Notes: a model not told the origin generated them from the sequence alone. 64,000 nucleotides of DNA from Corylus avellana (GCF_901000735.1 NC_081546.1:19901220-19965219), one strand, 5' to 3'. Numbered from the stretch's first letter, positions 32,432-44,220 are shown. Program-made: numbers and translations.

Positions 32432-33510
32432 GTGGTGCTCTGCCACCTTGTGTTACGATCTGTTATCTACAATTTGTGGTGCACTAGAAATGAAATAAAA
32501 CACTTTGGTCAACCCATTTCTGAGGAACAAATTTTGAGGAAAGTTCTCTGGGAAGTGAGAACAAGAATTGCTGGGAAGGGGAAGTTTCCTAAAACCAAAG
32601 AGAATTTGGTTTTAATTGCTCTGTGGAATTTACCTGCAGATTTATTCTTGTAATAGCTGCAATGTGTTAGAATATATTTGAATGACCTTAAAGTTATGGC
32701 TTTGATTATGATTGATGAAGATTAGATTAGCCTAATTTAGGGATTTGATTATGATTTGATCACCCTAAATTAGGAGATTTGATTAATATTACATTTATGT
32801 GTAAGCTCTATAAATAAAGCATTCTGTATTGTAAACAATTCATTAAATAAAAACATATGTAGTCCATAGGGCTTTATTTGTGGATATAGGTCATAGACCG
32901 AACCACGTAAAAATCTTTTGTCTCTTTTATTTTAATTCCGCTATTATTTTATTTTTTCATTTGATTATGAATTTCTTCATGGTATCAGAGCCACCGGCTT
33001 ACGCCAGTATTGATCCAAATGGTCCTGTGAATTTTATTTTGGTTTATTATATTGTCTTGTTCTTGATAGTCAATATTTTGCAAATCTCTTCGCCATAAAT
33101 CTTGCATCATATTTGACGGAAAAAAAAAATGGAGGTTTCCTCCGTGTGTTTTCACAGCCTTGGTCGTGATCACCCTAAATTAGGCTAATCTAATCTTCAT
33201 CAATCATAATCAAAGCCATAACTTTATGATCATTCAAATATATTCAAACACAATGCTAGTGTGGTTTGTAGTTAGGCCCTTGTGAGGGCTTCTTTGTTTG
33301 TGAGGCTTGGTGGTTTTTCGTAGTTTGGTTTTTTGTTTGCTGTCTGTATTTTCATCTTCAGACTGTTTTCTGGTTTTAGTTGGTTGGGGTAGGCCTCTGT
33401 GAGGTCGAGTTTTCAGCCTTTTGGAAAAAGGCTTGTATTTGATGTTACTTTGTTGATTGGTTTGTTTGCTAATAAAGTCTCTTATTCATTTAAAAAAATA
33501 AAAAATAAAA
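32432..33510 (+). mobile_element. 5'-truncated LINE insertion (itself interrupted)
   Basis: Copies 1 and 3 read TGAGTGAAAAATAAGGTCTAA across this site; here 1.08 kb intervenes between TGAGTGAAAA and GTCTAATAATAAATTT. The start encodes the C-terminal end of a plant LINE ORF2 (about 73 codons, RSVIYNLWCTRNEIKHFGQ..., stop near 32653), then 3'UTR with LINE character, ending in an A-rich tail (TTTAAAAAAATAAAAAATAAAA). Only about 490 bp are LINE sequence; 586 bp plus a target duplication belong to the nested element at 32665-33250. Confidence 0.85.
32665..33250 (+). mobile_element. Palindrome-ended LTR-derived element
   Basis: 586 bp flanked by CAATG on both sides (32660-32664, 33251-33255), starting TGTTAGAATA and ending TATTCAAACA. 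The left 315 bp behave as a copia-type LTR (32665-32979, ending TTTCTTCA) followed at once by TGGTATCAGAGCC, the Met-tRNA primer-binding site. At the right end there is no direct LTR: the last about 85 bp are an inverted copy of the LTR start. No gag or pol is present. It looks like an aberrant integrated retrotransposon cDNA, or a non-autonomous derivative that needs a helper. Confidence 0.85.
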
Positions 33511-34935
33511 GTCTAATAATAAATTTAATCCAATCAATTATAGAAAGATCTTCAGAACTCAAAGTGTCCAAAGACCAATGGGATATACAATCCTTCTCGA
33601 GATGGGGGTTTGGGTAGGAGGAGTGTATGAGGTTTTAAGTGAAGAAAATGGATCCAAAAAACAAAGTTAAGAAAAAAAATTATACATAAAAAACAAAAGA
33701 AAGCATAAATAAAAGTATTTCTTCCAAAAAAGGAGGAGAAAAGAGATGGTCTTCTCCCTTTTCCTCTCCCAAAAAACAGACCCACCAGGCCAATAGATAG
33801 AGTCGAGTGGATTTGTGAGTTCAGAGTGACTTCGAATTATTCCTCAAAAAAAATGCCTTTGGTATATCCCATTTGGATGATGCCATTGGCCTTTAGAAGT
33901 GATGGACAAACATTGAAGTCCAACCAACCCAACCCAGAGTTGGGGTCTATATTCTAACTTCATCAACTCAACATACGCCATCCAATCTCCTTTTTTCTCT
34001 TTTGTTTTCCTCTTTTTGTGTCCCATTTTTGTTACACGACTTGACCTTAAATTCTGCCTAAAGCAGGGCATCAAACCTCTTGCTGCTTGCCACTCAAATA
34101 ATTGCCCCCTACTTAGATCATCTCCGGTAAAAGTAGGCAAAATAGTTACTGAAAAGTATAAATTTTTATCTTAACTATATATATACTCAGATTCTTTAGT
34201 TTCTTTAAAAATTATTTTGTGTGGGAGAGACTACGAAAGAAAGATGAGGAGAGAGATAGAGTAAAAGAAAGAAAGTGAGAGAGAGAGAAAAAAAAAATAA
34301 TAAACAATGTTTATAGTGTGAATAATGAATATGTTAGTCAACCTATTTACTATTTACACCAGATGAAAAAAAAAAAAAAAGAAGTTAAGTTACATATTCG
34401 GCTGAAAACGAAAAGGCACTCATAATAGTCAAATTTGACTATCATTAGAAATTTGACTATTCTTTTGAAAATGCTCTGAGTAGGACCTTCCAGTACTTAA
34501 AAGTGCATTTAGTCTCACGATTTCGCATATTAAACATATATTTTTACACAAAATCGTAAAAATTGTCTTGTTTTAAGTGTAAACTTTTTTTAAAAAAATA
34601 GCGGTTTGAATGCAAATTGTGTATTTTTCAAATGCACAATTTCAAAATCCGAATAACAGTTTTACCAATGTTTAACTTAAATTTGATATCGTTATTTTTT
34701 AAAATTATATATTTTGAAACTACTAAACGAAAAGAACACTTCAACTTGGGTTACTAAAAAAGTACTATAAAGTTTTCATGGATTTTCTTAAATCAAATCA
34801 AATTATTAATTTTACTACTGCTAAAGCAAATCCCTTCAAATTTGTTAGTGAATATTCCATAAGAGATCTTATAGATATCTTAAATTTTTAATATAACAGT
34901 AAAAGCAAACAAATGTTTTATAACTAAGCTATACT

Positions 34936-35895
34936 TGGGTGGGATTTGTATGGAATCGAGGCTTCCTTCTAGCATATTCACAACTTTACTCATTGGTGGT
35001 CAATTTGAGGGGTCCGTCTGTATGCACCACAAATTCACTGTTACCATCTTCCTGGCTCTTTCTTGATCCTCTTCATTCATAAGGCCCTCCAATCCTAGTT
35101 CTTCATCTAGTTCAAGACGCTTGTAAATCCAATGTGGAAAAAACAATTCACTACTACGATCAACCCCGATATCAATATTCTTTCTCCCCCCAACCATTTC
35201 TGATACTTCCTCTTGCACCCAACATGGATATGATACTCTCTTCCTTAGAGAATACTTTTGCAAGGCCAAAATCAGAAATTTTTGGGCAAAAATTCTCATC
35301 CAAAAGAATGTTATGAGGTTTTATGTCAAAATGCAAGATTCGTGTATTGGAACCTCTATGTAAGTACTCTAGTCCACGAGCAATGCCAAGTGCAATCTTG
35401 TATATAGTCTCCCATTCCAAGTGACAATTAGCCTTGGAGTGATTTTCTTTGTATATGAACTTCTCGAGAGATCCGTCAGGCTTAAACTCATAGATAAGAG
35501 TTCTTTTAGTACCCTCAAAGCAAAAGCCCATAAGAGTGACAATATTGACATGAGAGGTCCTACCAATGCTTGCAACCTCGTTAATGAATTCTTCTCCATT
35601 ACCTTTTGATTCTTTCAAAACCTTCACTGCCATAAGAGAACCATCTTGCAACTTTCCCTTGTAGACACTACCAAAGCCCCCTTCGCCTAATATATCTCTA
35701 AAGAAGTTGGTCATTTTCTTGATATCTGAATAACTGTATCTTCTAATGGCAAGAGGTCCATTGTTCCTTAAAAAGGCCTATACACTCTTGTGGGTTTGAC
35801 TTTCCTTCTTCCAAAAACAAATAAGTTTACTTGATGAGAACTTTTTTCTTGAAGTAGCATATTGTAACCATCAAAACTCCTATTCCAGCTGATAA
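34936..35895 (-). pseudogene. Broken LRK10L-type kinase exon
   Basis: Clearly derived from the kinase exon of gene A or C: P-loop, [26 protein letters not shown] and DFGLAK are readable. It is dead by several lesions. The C-terminal end is cut off at the join with copy 2 of the low-copy segment. About 90 bp coding for the APE-to-DVYSYG region are deleted, with loss of frame (near 35204). A TAG replaces Glu in SVEAFLRN (near 35778), and an extra base shifts frame in the CCFKRK region (near 35850). The acceptor-like ATTATAG remains. No ectodomain or TM exon follows upstream. Confidence 0.88.
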
Positions 35896-37205
35896 AGTGA
35901 CTATAATGAAATAACCATGCTTTCAAAGACTATGTCATCCATCTCCCGGGTACACTCTTTCCTTTATATAGACACATTGGGGACAATGTGTCATTTAAGT
36001 TTGGGGGTATGGGCACACATGTTGTTCACACACTTTGTCCCAATTTCATGTTATTTGTTTAGTGTGCTTATTTGTTTATTTGAAAGAAAAAAAAAAAAAT
36101 TATGCATGTTCATGTTTGCCCTAAAATTTTAAGTTGATCTAAAAAGAATTATGGCTTAAATTCATCAGTGAACTTAAAATTTTGAACACATGATCTGATG
36201 AGTGAATCTATTAGTTTGGTTACTTGTTTAGGACAGTTGAAAAATCACATGTTTGATCTGATCACACAAGCACATTAGCACTTAATTTGTGAGGTATGAC
36301 ATGATGTCTGATATGTGTGCTTCTGTATCTTGAGTGAAATTGGATGGCTTATTAGATGAACACTGTGGCATATACATAAAATATATATATATATATATAT
36401 AAATGAAATAAATGATCATTAATGGGCTTTTCACTGAGTATCTAGACCTCTTACCTCAAAGCATTAAGTGTTCACGCCAAAATGTGAAAATTTTGGATTT
36501 GATCAATGTTATTGTTAGTTTGGTTTTGTAGCCTTTTTGATTCGAGTTAATAGATTCTTAGGGGTATCTCTACACCTAATGCCCTAAAACCATCTGGTTT
36601 GGGAGTCATTGACTTAACACTCGTTACATGGGTCAATTAGAAAGCTTAAAGGAATAAAACATTGCACAACCTGACCAAAAAAAAAAAAAAAAAAGAGAAA
36701 AGAAGAAAATGAAATATGACATTGTTGTTCATTCTAATAGGGATTCTAGTGAATTTTGAGATATGGAGACATTACATATTTGAAAGATTTAGAAGCCTCA
36801 TAATTTTGTGCTAATTCACCTTACATTGTTTTCAAACTTGTGGTGTTCAAGCATGTCCTTTGTAAGTAATTGAACTTTGAGAATCTAATCCATTGTGAAG
36901 ATGGAGTTCATCTTTTTAAGCTTGCTTATGAATGAAAATCACGATCTTGAAGTGATACTTAATTTTTGGGGATAACATGAACTGTGCATGATGTTTGTGG
37001 GTAACATTTCTAAAAAACCCTCATGAGACTTCACTCGTCCTCTAGGGAATTCCTAGAGGTTTAAAAGGCTTGTTGCATATGCTAAATGCAATCGTACATT
37101 CCACGAAAGATGGATTTATCTTTTTGTTCTCTATTTTTCATTTTTTTGTTTTTGTTTTTAGTTTTGTATTGTTAAGGGACTAGTAATATGTAAGTTTGGG
37201 GGTGT
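35896..37205 (+). mobile_element. Ty3-type (Athila-like) 3' internal remnant
   Basis: No coding frame of note. The phrase AAGTTTGGGGGTATGGGCAC (about 35997) and the final AAGTTTGGGGGTG just before 37206 are polypurine-tract-like. This fits the long non-coding 3' region of Athila-like Ty3 retrotransposons preceding a 3' LTR. A (TA)n tract lies near 36380. The 5' part and all genes of the element are missing. Confidence 0.5.
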
Positions 37206-38508
37206 GTTAAGTGCTAAAATATTCATATTTTCAGTCCTTAACTACTTACATGTTTTAATCAATTAGTTTTAGTTAATTAGGTCATTTTAGTTCTTTATTG
37301 TGTTTTCTTTGATTTTGTAGGTCATTGGAAGAAAAAGAAGAAATTTCAGAAGTTTTGGACTTGAAAATGAGCTATTTTGGATTTTGGAAGGCTCCGGTAG
37401 AGCGATCGATCGCAGGGGAGTTGTGATCAAGCGTACTACAGGCGAGGACCACAATGTGCAAGGCATCCACGATCGAGCACAAGCATCAAGAGGATCGATC
37501 ACAGACCTACGATCGATCGCACAAGGGCTGCGATCGAGCGCACCCTTGCGTAATGGCCAAAACAGCCGCCAGCCCTGTCATGGAAAGAGCACCTTTAAGG
37601 TTTTGTAGCTTAGTGTGAACTAGGGCTAAAACCCTACGATTTTTAAGGGTTCTAGAGTATTCCTGAAGGCTTATAAATAGACCCTTAAGCCTCTAGAATA
37701 TGTGTGCTTTTAAAGGAGAAGAATTGGAGCTCTTCAAGTTCAAGTTTCGGGTTTAGTCTTTTCGTTTCTTTTCTTTTATTTTATGAAGATGTTTAACATC
37801 AACTCTATGTGTAACTAATTTATTTAGTAGGGCTAGATTGAAGCCCTAGTTATGTTTAGTTGATATTCAATATTGGCGTCTTTGTAATGATCTTATTGTG
37901 ATATCTAAATTGATTAATTCCTGTTTTTATGAATTCCTCATATGTGTGTGCCTGATCAACATGTGCATGTGGTATGAACTAGTTAGTTAAATCAATTTGG
38001 ATGACCGAGTCCTGGGTTTAACATAAGTAACAAAAGTAATCCACACCGGGTTCTTGGGTTAATCAACATGGGGAACCGGGAGTATGCACCCATGCCCTAC
38101 GCCTTATGTGTTTGTCGATTTCCACAGAATATATGTTTTCCTAAATAATAACTTGGTATACACCATGGTAAATCCTTTAGGAAAGAAAAGAGTTAGAGTA
38201 TACACCCATGCCTAACTCGTTGCTTAAGAAAATCAATAGCTTAAGGAGTATACACCCATGCCTTTAGGTCGACAAACATTAGATATACATAACATGATCA
38301 AAACATTGGCATATTGACATATTAGCTAAATATAATTAGTGGTGGATATCAAAACCCTACCTTTTTATCATTATCAACTCAAATCCAATCTTTTGTTTTA
38401 TTTTACTTTGGAAATCGATTTTAGACAAGATTCAGCAATCCTGTGGGAATGACCCCGTATTTGCACCATATACTACTATATTGACCTCGTGCAGTTGCAG
38501 GTAAAACA
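37206..38508 (+). mobile_element. LTR of an Athila-like Ty3 element
   Basis: Begins TGTTAAGTGCTAAAATATTC after a polypurine tract and ends about GCAGTTGCAGGTAAAACA. Near the end it has CCTGTGGGAATGACCCCGTA and TTTGCACCATATACTACTAT, phrases typical of plant Athila/Tat LTRs. About 1.3 kb. A cluster of GATCGATCGC-like motifs lies at 37400-37530. The open frame at 37384-37608 is part of the LTR and not a gene. Boundaries at the right are approximate. Confidence 0.6.
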
Positions 38509-38543
38509 TCCAATTATTTGCCTATTAATTTAGGTAGGTAATT

Positions 38544-39400
38544 GTGAACAACAGCTTCAAAGTTATTGTTGCTGATTTGAATAAGGGGGAAAATTTGGAT
38601 GGGGAAAATTATGACATATGGCATCGAAAGATTCGATATGTTCTAAATGAACAAAAGGTCTTGGAGAACTTGTCCCATTCATTGACTGAGCCAATGCAAG
38701 AGGATACCGAACAAAACATAAGAGATTTTGTTGCTTTTAAAAACTGACACAAAAAGGATCAATCTATGCGCTTTACTATGTTAAGCAGCATGCACAATGA
38801 TCTAATTGGTGAGTTCAAGGTATATCCAACAACTCAAGATATGTGGGAACTACTGAAGTTAAAGTATGGTGGCACTTCTGCCACTAGACTGCGTGGATTG
38901 ACCATGAGGTTTGACTCCTACAAGATGCGCTCAGATCATACAATGAAGCTGCATCTCAAGGTGATGTCATCCATGATCCGCGAGCTCAAAGCAGCCGGAA
39001 ACCAACTTACTGATGAGCAGCAGGTCTAAGCGGTGAATCGTTCACTACCAAGCTCCTGAGAAGCTATGAGCCAAAATCAGACGCACAATGAGAACGTTAA
39101 GACTTTTGATGATGTTTCGCGTCATTTGGAACTTGAAGCTGAGTGCCTAGAGGCTGCTAAGCACAATAGTTCCGCGTACTTGGCAAAGTCAAGTTCGCGC
39201 AGGGCATATAGGCCTAAGTGCAAGAACAATGACAAACATGGAGCAGCTGGACTAGGGCTCAAGAAGGCAAGGACTTACAACCGTAAGAGAGATAAACGCG
39301 CTGGTAAAAAAGACAAGCCTAAGTTGCTTTGCTTTAACTAGGGAAGGAAGGCCACTTCGCTCGTGAGTGCACTGAGCCGAAGAAGGTACTCTCTGACTTT
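38544..39400 (+). pseudogene. copia gag, broken
   Basis: UBN2/gag-type frames: LDGENYDIWHRKIRYVL, then WELLKLKYGG and LRGLTMRFDSYKM, then a basic linker before the CCHC zinc knuckle. An in-frame TGA is at about 38745 and another stop near 39029. The knuckle itself is broken by TAG at 39339-39341 just after Cys-Phe-Asn, with a shift of frame before HFARECTEPKK-like codons. Confidence 0.85.
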
Positions 39401-39429
39401 TCTCGTTGTGTTTATGTATCTAGCCATGT

Positions 39430-40640
39430 TTTGGTTGCTCACTCCTCTCCTATGTGGACTGTAGATTCGACAGCAACCGAACATGTAGCTTGAGATTTGG
39501 TCGGATTTGTGGAGTATCATCGAGTTCCTGTTGGGAGTCGAGACATAAAGTGGGGAATGGAGCTAGCGTGGAGGTACTCGGTATTGGTACCTACAAGCTG
39601 GACTTGCGAGGTGGACCCACTCTATTACTCCATGATGTTTTATACGCTCCTGAGATTCGACGAAACTTGCTTTCTGTAGTTACATTGCTTAAATTTGGTT
39701 TTCGGTTTGTATTTGATAATGGTGTTTACATATATTTAGGAACAACATATTATGGGTGTGGTTTTATTTTAGACGGTTTTTTAATATTGGATTTGGATTA
39801 TTCTAGTTATGATAAATTGTTTGCTTTATTGACATCTTCTGATAATGTTGATTCAATTAAATGGCATGCTAGGCATGGCCATATTGGGCAAGAAAGGATG
39901 ACTAGATTAGCTAGAGAAAGCCTATTAGACAATCTCGCTAAAGCGTCTATGTCCACATGTGAACATTTGCTTATGGGAAAGTCAATTAGAAAACCGTTTG
40001 GAAAAGCCACTAGGGCATCTTTTCCATTGCAATTAGTCCATTCAGACATTTGTGGCCCAATGAATATGAGGGCAAGACATGAGGGGTTCGATTTCATCAC
40101 ATTTATAGATGATTTTTCGCGATACGGTCATGTTTATTTGATTTCCCATAAATCTAAAGCAATGGATTGTTTTAGATGATATATGAATATGGTTGAGAAT
40201 CAATTAGACAAGAGTATTAAAGCTCCAAGAACTGATCATGGACGCGAATATCTTTCTAAGAAATTTAAAAGGCTTTATGATGACAAGGGAATAAAAAGGC
40301 AACTTACAATGCCAAGTACGCCAAAACAAAATGGCATGGCGGAAAAGAGAAATTGAACTCTACTAGAGATGGTTAGGTCAATGATGGCACAAGCTAACTT
40401 ACCAATATCATATTGGGGGGATGCACTTTTGACTGCAGCCTACATTCTTAACCGAGTGCCGTCCAAATCAGTACCTTCTACTCCTTATGAGTTATGGACC
40501 GACAAGAAACCCAATTTGAGTTGCTTGTGGTCATAGGGCTCAACAGGATTTGTTCATGGCACTTCTCATAAGTATGGGAAATTAGGTCCTAGAGAAAAAA
40601 AAAAATGTAACTTTTTAAGATATTCAGAGCATTCCGAGGG
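39430..40640 (+). pseudogene. copia protease and integrase, broken
   Basis: The protease active-site region reads WTVDSTATEH where DSGA is expected, so the essential Gly is lost. The GAG-pre-integrase motif WHARHGHIGQERM is present, but the zinc-finger CxxC has become CEHL. The integrase core is recognisable (LVHSDICGPM, FIDDFSRYGHVYL) and then broken by TGA near 40177, TGA near 40354 and TAG near 40534. Functional integration activity is not possible. Confidence 0.85.
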
Positions 40641-43600
40641 CTACGTGTTGATATGAGAACAAACCGATGGAAGGGTGATTCAGATAAAATCACGAGGTGT
40701 GGATTTCATCGAGGATGAGTTTCAAACCAGAGGTGAGGTTGATAGAAATTTAGAGCTCTATAAGACTTTGGATCAAGAGGAAGGCGCTCTAAGTGGCCTA
40801 GTTGAGAATAAGGAAGAAATCCCTCAAACTCCTAGGGATAGTGGGAGCATACCACTAGTGGAGGATTCACAACAACCTCAACCGCGTAGAAGCAAACGTG
40901 AAAATCTTCCCCGTCGTCGTTTCAAGATTGAAGGGGAAGCTTTCATGATTGCTCTGCATGATGATGATGAGCCTAGGACAGTTTAAGAGGCTTTCTCATC
41001 GTCTGTAAAAGATGAGTGGATTAAAGCAATGAATGATGAGATTGAGACAATGAAGACTAACCAGGTCTGGGATTTAGTGAACTTACCTCCAGAGCGAAAG
41101 ACCATTGGGAACAAATGGGTTCTTAAGGTCAAACACAAAGCGAACGATTCAATAGAAAGGAACAAAGCTCGCCTTGTGGCAAAAGGTTATACCCAACAAG
41201 AGGGTATAGATTATGAGGAAACCTTTTCACCAGTAGTAAGGTTTGCCTCAATTCGTCTTATTCTAGCCATAGCTGCTTATATGAATTTGGAACTCTAACA
41301 AATAGACGTTAAAGTAGCTTTTCTCAATGGAGAACAAGATGAGGAGATCTATATGGATCAACCAATTAGTTTTGTGGCCGATGGACAAGAGCGCAAAGTA
41401 TGCAAGCTCAAACGGTCCATCTATGGCTTGAAGCAATCATCTAGACAGTGGTATCTTTGTAACACCCTGAAAATTAATTCACTGGTAATTAACTCCATGG
41501 TTCGTCTCCCAACCTTATTCCACTCCGAACAAGACTTAGGGACCTCTACTCCTCAAAAAGACAAAGGATATTAAGCAGTGAAAAATATTAAAGTTTTATA
41601 AACATCAATCATTACAACCAAAGCATCTACCAAAGACTTTCAAGTAGCGGAAATCATACTATACACATCATTGTTACAAAGGATTCATGCTATACTTAAA
41701 TGTGCAAGCATGCATAAAAGCTCTAAGTCTACAACATAAATCAAAGTACTAGTTACCATGAACGCTTGCCTAAGCTTGCAATAAGTCCTCAAGCATCTCC
41801 CGGGTCGAATCTTCCAAGATAACTAGATGCTTCACGTTATCCATCTTCTACTAAGCTATCTATAACAGCATAATTGTACATATGGAGTTAAAAAAAGGGA
41901 AATAATACAAGGGTAAGTCCGACGACTTAGTAAGTATAAATGTACATGAGGTACCCGCTATTAGTTTGTGGATCCAGTTATTTATAAAGCGCATGCAACA
42001 TTATGACATTTTATCATTGATGTGATATATGTATATATAATATAGGCGTATAATCATGAGTAACAGTAATAGTTCAACCGTATGGTCTACCCGAGATATT
42101 GCCCCTTCTCAACAGGGTTGACGCTGTCCCGAAAGACCTGTAGTACAACACCGTTACCTCGGATATTGCACGGCTACCGTACATAACACTAGCGACATGA
42201 CCGAGTCCGACCTCGGGTGACCCACACTGCTAATGATGTCTGTCCTATAATGACCATCCATTGGGAATGGCTGCATCTTGGTCACGAAACCATTGGATCC
42301 AAAGCCCACACACACACACATTTGACCATAAAGTTAAACTCACCCAACTTGTAAGGCTCTTCTGTAAAATTTCATTAAGGCTCCATAACCTCGAATACTG
42401 AAAAAAAGACCTATCATTAGTTCTAAGTCCAAATCAAACGAACCTAGAACGTGAAAACAGGAACTGATGAATGACTGGCCAAAGTGGCGTTTCCCTAGAA
42501 CGCTTCTGACCATATGTCCGGGCTCGAGGCCGTACGTCCGCTCAGAAAGTTTCAAGTAGAACCTCATTTGGTTCAACCGTCCTCCTATTCTCCCGAACTA
42601 ATTTCTAAGGTTACCAAAAGGCTATCTAGGGTCTCCTAACTCAAAATGAAACCTCCATGCATACGAAATCATGTTAAACCAAGTCAAATGCTAACATTAT
42701 CAAGATGTAAGACGCAACCTAGCTAGAACTAAAACTAGTGACTTAAGACAACATTTTAGCAACATAATGACGTAAAAACGAGCTAGGCTTAAGGGTATTA
42801 CCTCCTTGAAGCGAAACTTTGAGAACCTCCTCTCCGATAGCTCTGAACTCACAAACCTCTCACAAAACACACTCACAAGGAGGAGTTTTTGCAGAGCCTG
42901 GGGGCGAGTTAGGCAATGAATAGGGCTTGTAAAATTGAAGGGGGTAAGGGGTATTTATAGTAGAGGGCGCTACCAACTTCACTGAAAAGTAGCGGATGTC
43001 CGGTACTATAGGGGCATACACCCGGTACTGTTTACACAGCAGTCCAAAGGCTGTAGCATACGATTTAGGTATTATCCAATGGGCATTCCAAAAGTAGTGT
43101 ACGTCCCGTACTATTGGGGTGTACGTCCATGTACTATTTGCAGAGTACGTCGTACTATTGTCAGATTACGTTCGGTAGTCCCGCCGCGTACGTCAATAGG
43201 AGCGTACGTCCTCTACTACAGACAAGAGCGTTCGTCTAGCGTACGTCCGTTCCGAAAGTTTAAAATTCCCAAAATGCCCTTCTAACTTTTCCTAGTGACC
43301 CAAAGTCCATCTTAACCCTCTAACTAATCTATCTAAGCTTAGTTAATTATTTTGGTCACTACAATCTTAGATTCCATCGAGCTATCTTCTGAATGGGTTC
43401 ATGATGATTGAAGAAGATCAGTGTGTTTATGTCAAACGTTTCAAGGGGAGTTTCATCATTTTGTCATTGTATATTGATGATATATTGTTGGCCGGAAATG
43501 ATAAGGATATGATAGTCGCCAACAAAGGGTGGTTTTCCTCCAACTTTGAGATGAAGGACATGGGTGAGGCAGACTACATTCCGGGAATCAAGATCTTTAG

Positions 43601-44174
43601 GGATCGATCAAAGAAACTTCTAGGTTTGTCGCAACAAACCTATATAAAGAAGGTTCTTGAACGCTTTCAGATGTTTGATTGTAAACCCATTGACAATCCT
43701 ATTGCTAAAGGTGAGAACTTGTGCCTAGAGATGTGTCCTAAGACTCAAGATGAGATAGAAAAGATGACCCGTGTTCCTTATGCTAACGCCATAGGTAGCT
43801 TGATGTATGCTATGATGTCTACTTGGCAAGACATATGCTATGCAGTTGGCTTGGTCAGTAGATTCCAATCTAACCCCAAACAAATCCATTGGCAAGCAGT
43901 CAAAAGGATATTAAGATACCTCAAAGGAACTGCAGATTATGTACTTTGCTATCAGGGTTCGAATTTGCGTCGTATTGGATATAGTGACGCCAATTGGGGT
44001 AGTGAACTAGATGAGCGAAAATTGACATCTGGATACGCTTTCTTGCTTAGTAATGGTGCCATCACTTGGAATAGCAAGAAACAATCCTGTATAGCATTAT
44101 CGACCATGGAGGCCAACTATGTAACTTGTTTTGCAGCGGTTCAGGAAGCTATTTGGTTAAGGAGATTCCTTTAG
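40641..44174 (+). pseudogene. copia reverse transcriptase and RNase H, split by solo LTR
   Basis: The first part (to 41452) has the copia RT start [24 protein letters not shown] and [11 protein letters not shown], with a TAA near 41296. It stops in the SRQWYL motif where the solo LTR is inserted. After 43368 it resumes, with one missing base near 43390, and carries the catalytic YIDDILLAG and RNase H (YSDANWG, where YSDADW is usual). The STMEANYV motif lacks the second acidic residue. Ends with WLRRFL and a stop at 44174. Confidence 0.88.
41458..43363. mobile_element. Solo LTR, 1906 bp, Ty3-type
   Basis: Starts TGTAACACCC and ends GGTCACTACA (TG...CA), flanked by a perfect 5-bp duplication ATCTT (41453-41457 and 43364-43368). 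Excision in thought restores the copia SRQWYL reading frame across the junction. There is no internal region, so it formed by LTR-LTR recombination. The interior has CTCAACAGGGTTGACGCTGTCCCG near 42112 (also near 54022 in another LTR piece) and ten or so GTACGTC-like motifs at 43020-43250. Open frames at 42340 and 43079 are within the LTR and are not genes. Confidence 0.92.
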
Positions 44175-44186
44175 CATCGTCAGCAT

Positions 44187-44220
44187 CTTAATCATATATA
44201 TATATATATATATGATTAAG
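44187..44220. repeat. 34-bp perfect palindrome
   Basis: CTTAATCA, then an alternating AT core, then TGATTAAG. It sits exactly where the copia remnant ends, and may form a cruciform that helped truncate it. Confidence 0.85.

Larger units (their letters stand above)
31740..34935. repeat. Low-copy duplicated segment, copy 2
   Basis: Homologous to 1-2230 and 50880-52345. It includes the plus-strand open frame 31756-32115 (119 codons, MELFLCSTIYPRG...), which is also open for 117 codons in copy 3 but interrupted in copy 1. The product is unknown; it is basic, lacks clear domains, and its conservation could reflect recent duplication only. The segment is interrupted at 32431 by a LINE insertion (32432-33510). 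At 34934-34936 the segment joins a broken kinase exon. Confidence 0.75.
38530..44187 (+). mobile_element. Decayed Ty1/copia retrotransposon, internal region only
   Basis: Gag, protease, integrase, reverse transcriptase and RNase H occur in Ty1/copia order on the plus strand, but no LTRs flank them. The left edge abuts the Athila-like LTR and the right edge ends soon after the RNase H C-terminus. Several stops and frameshifts make it non-autonomous. A solo LTR of another element (41458-43363) is inserted in the reverse transcriptase. Confidence 0.92.

Noticed and set aside
37384..37608. 74-codon open frame
   Set aside because: Lies inside the Athila-like LTR and follows its GATC-rich patch.
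43079..43285. 68-codon open frame rich in Val/Arg
   Set aside because: Produced by the GTACGTC repeats inside the solo LTR.
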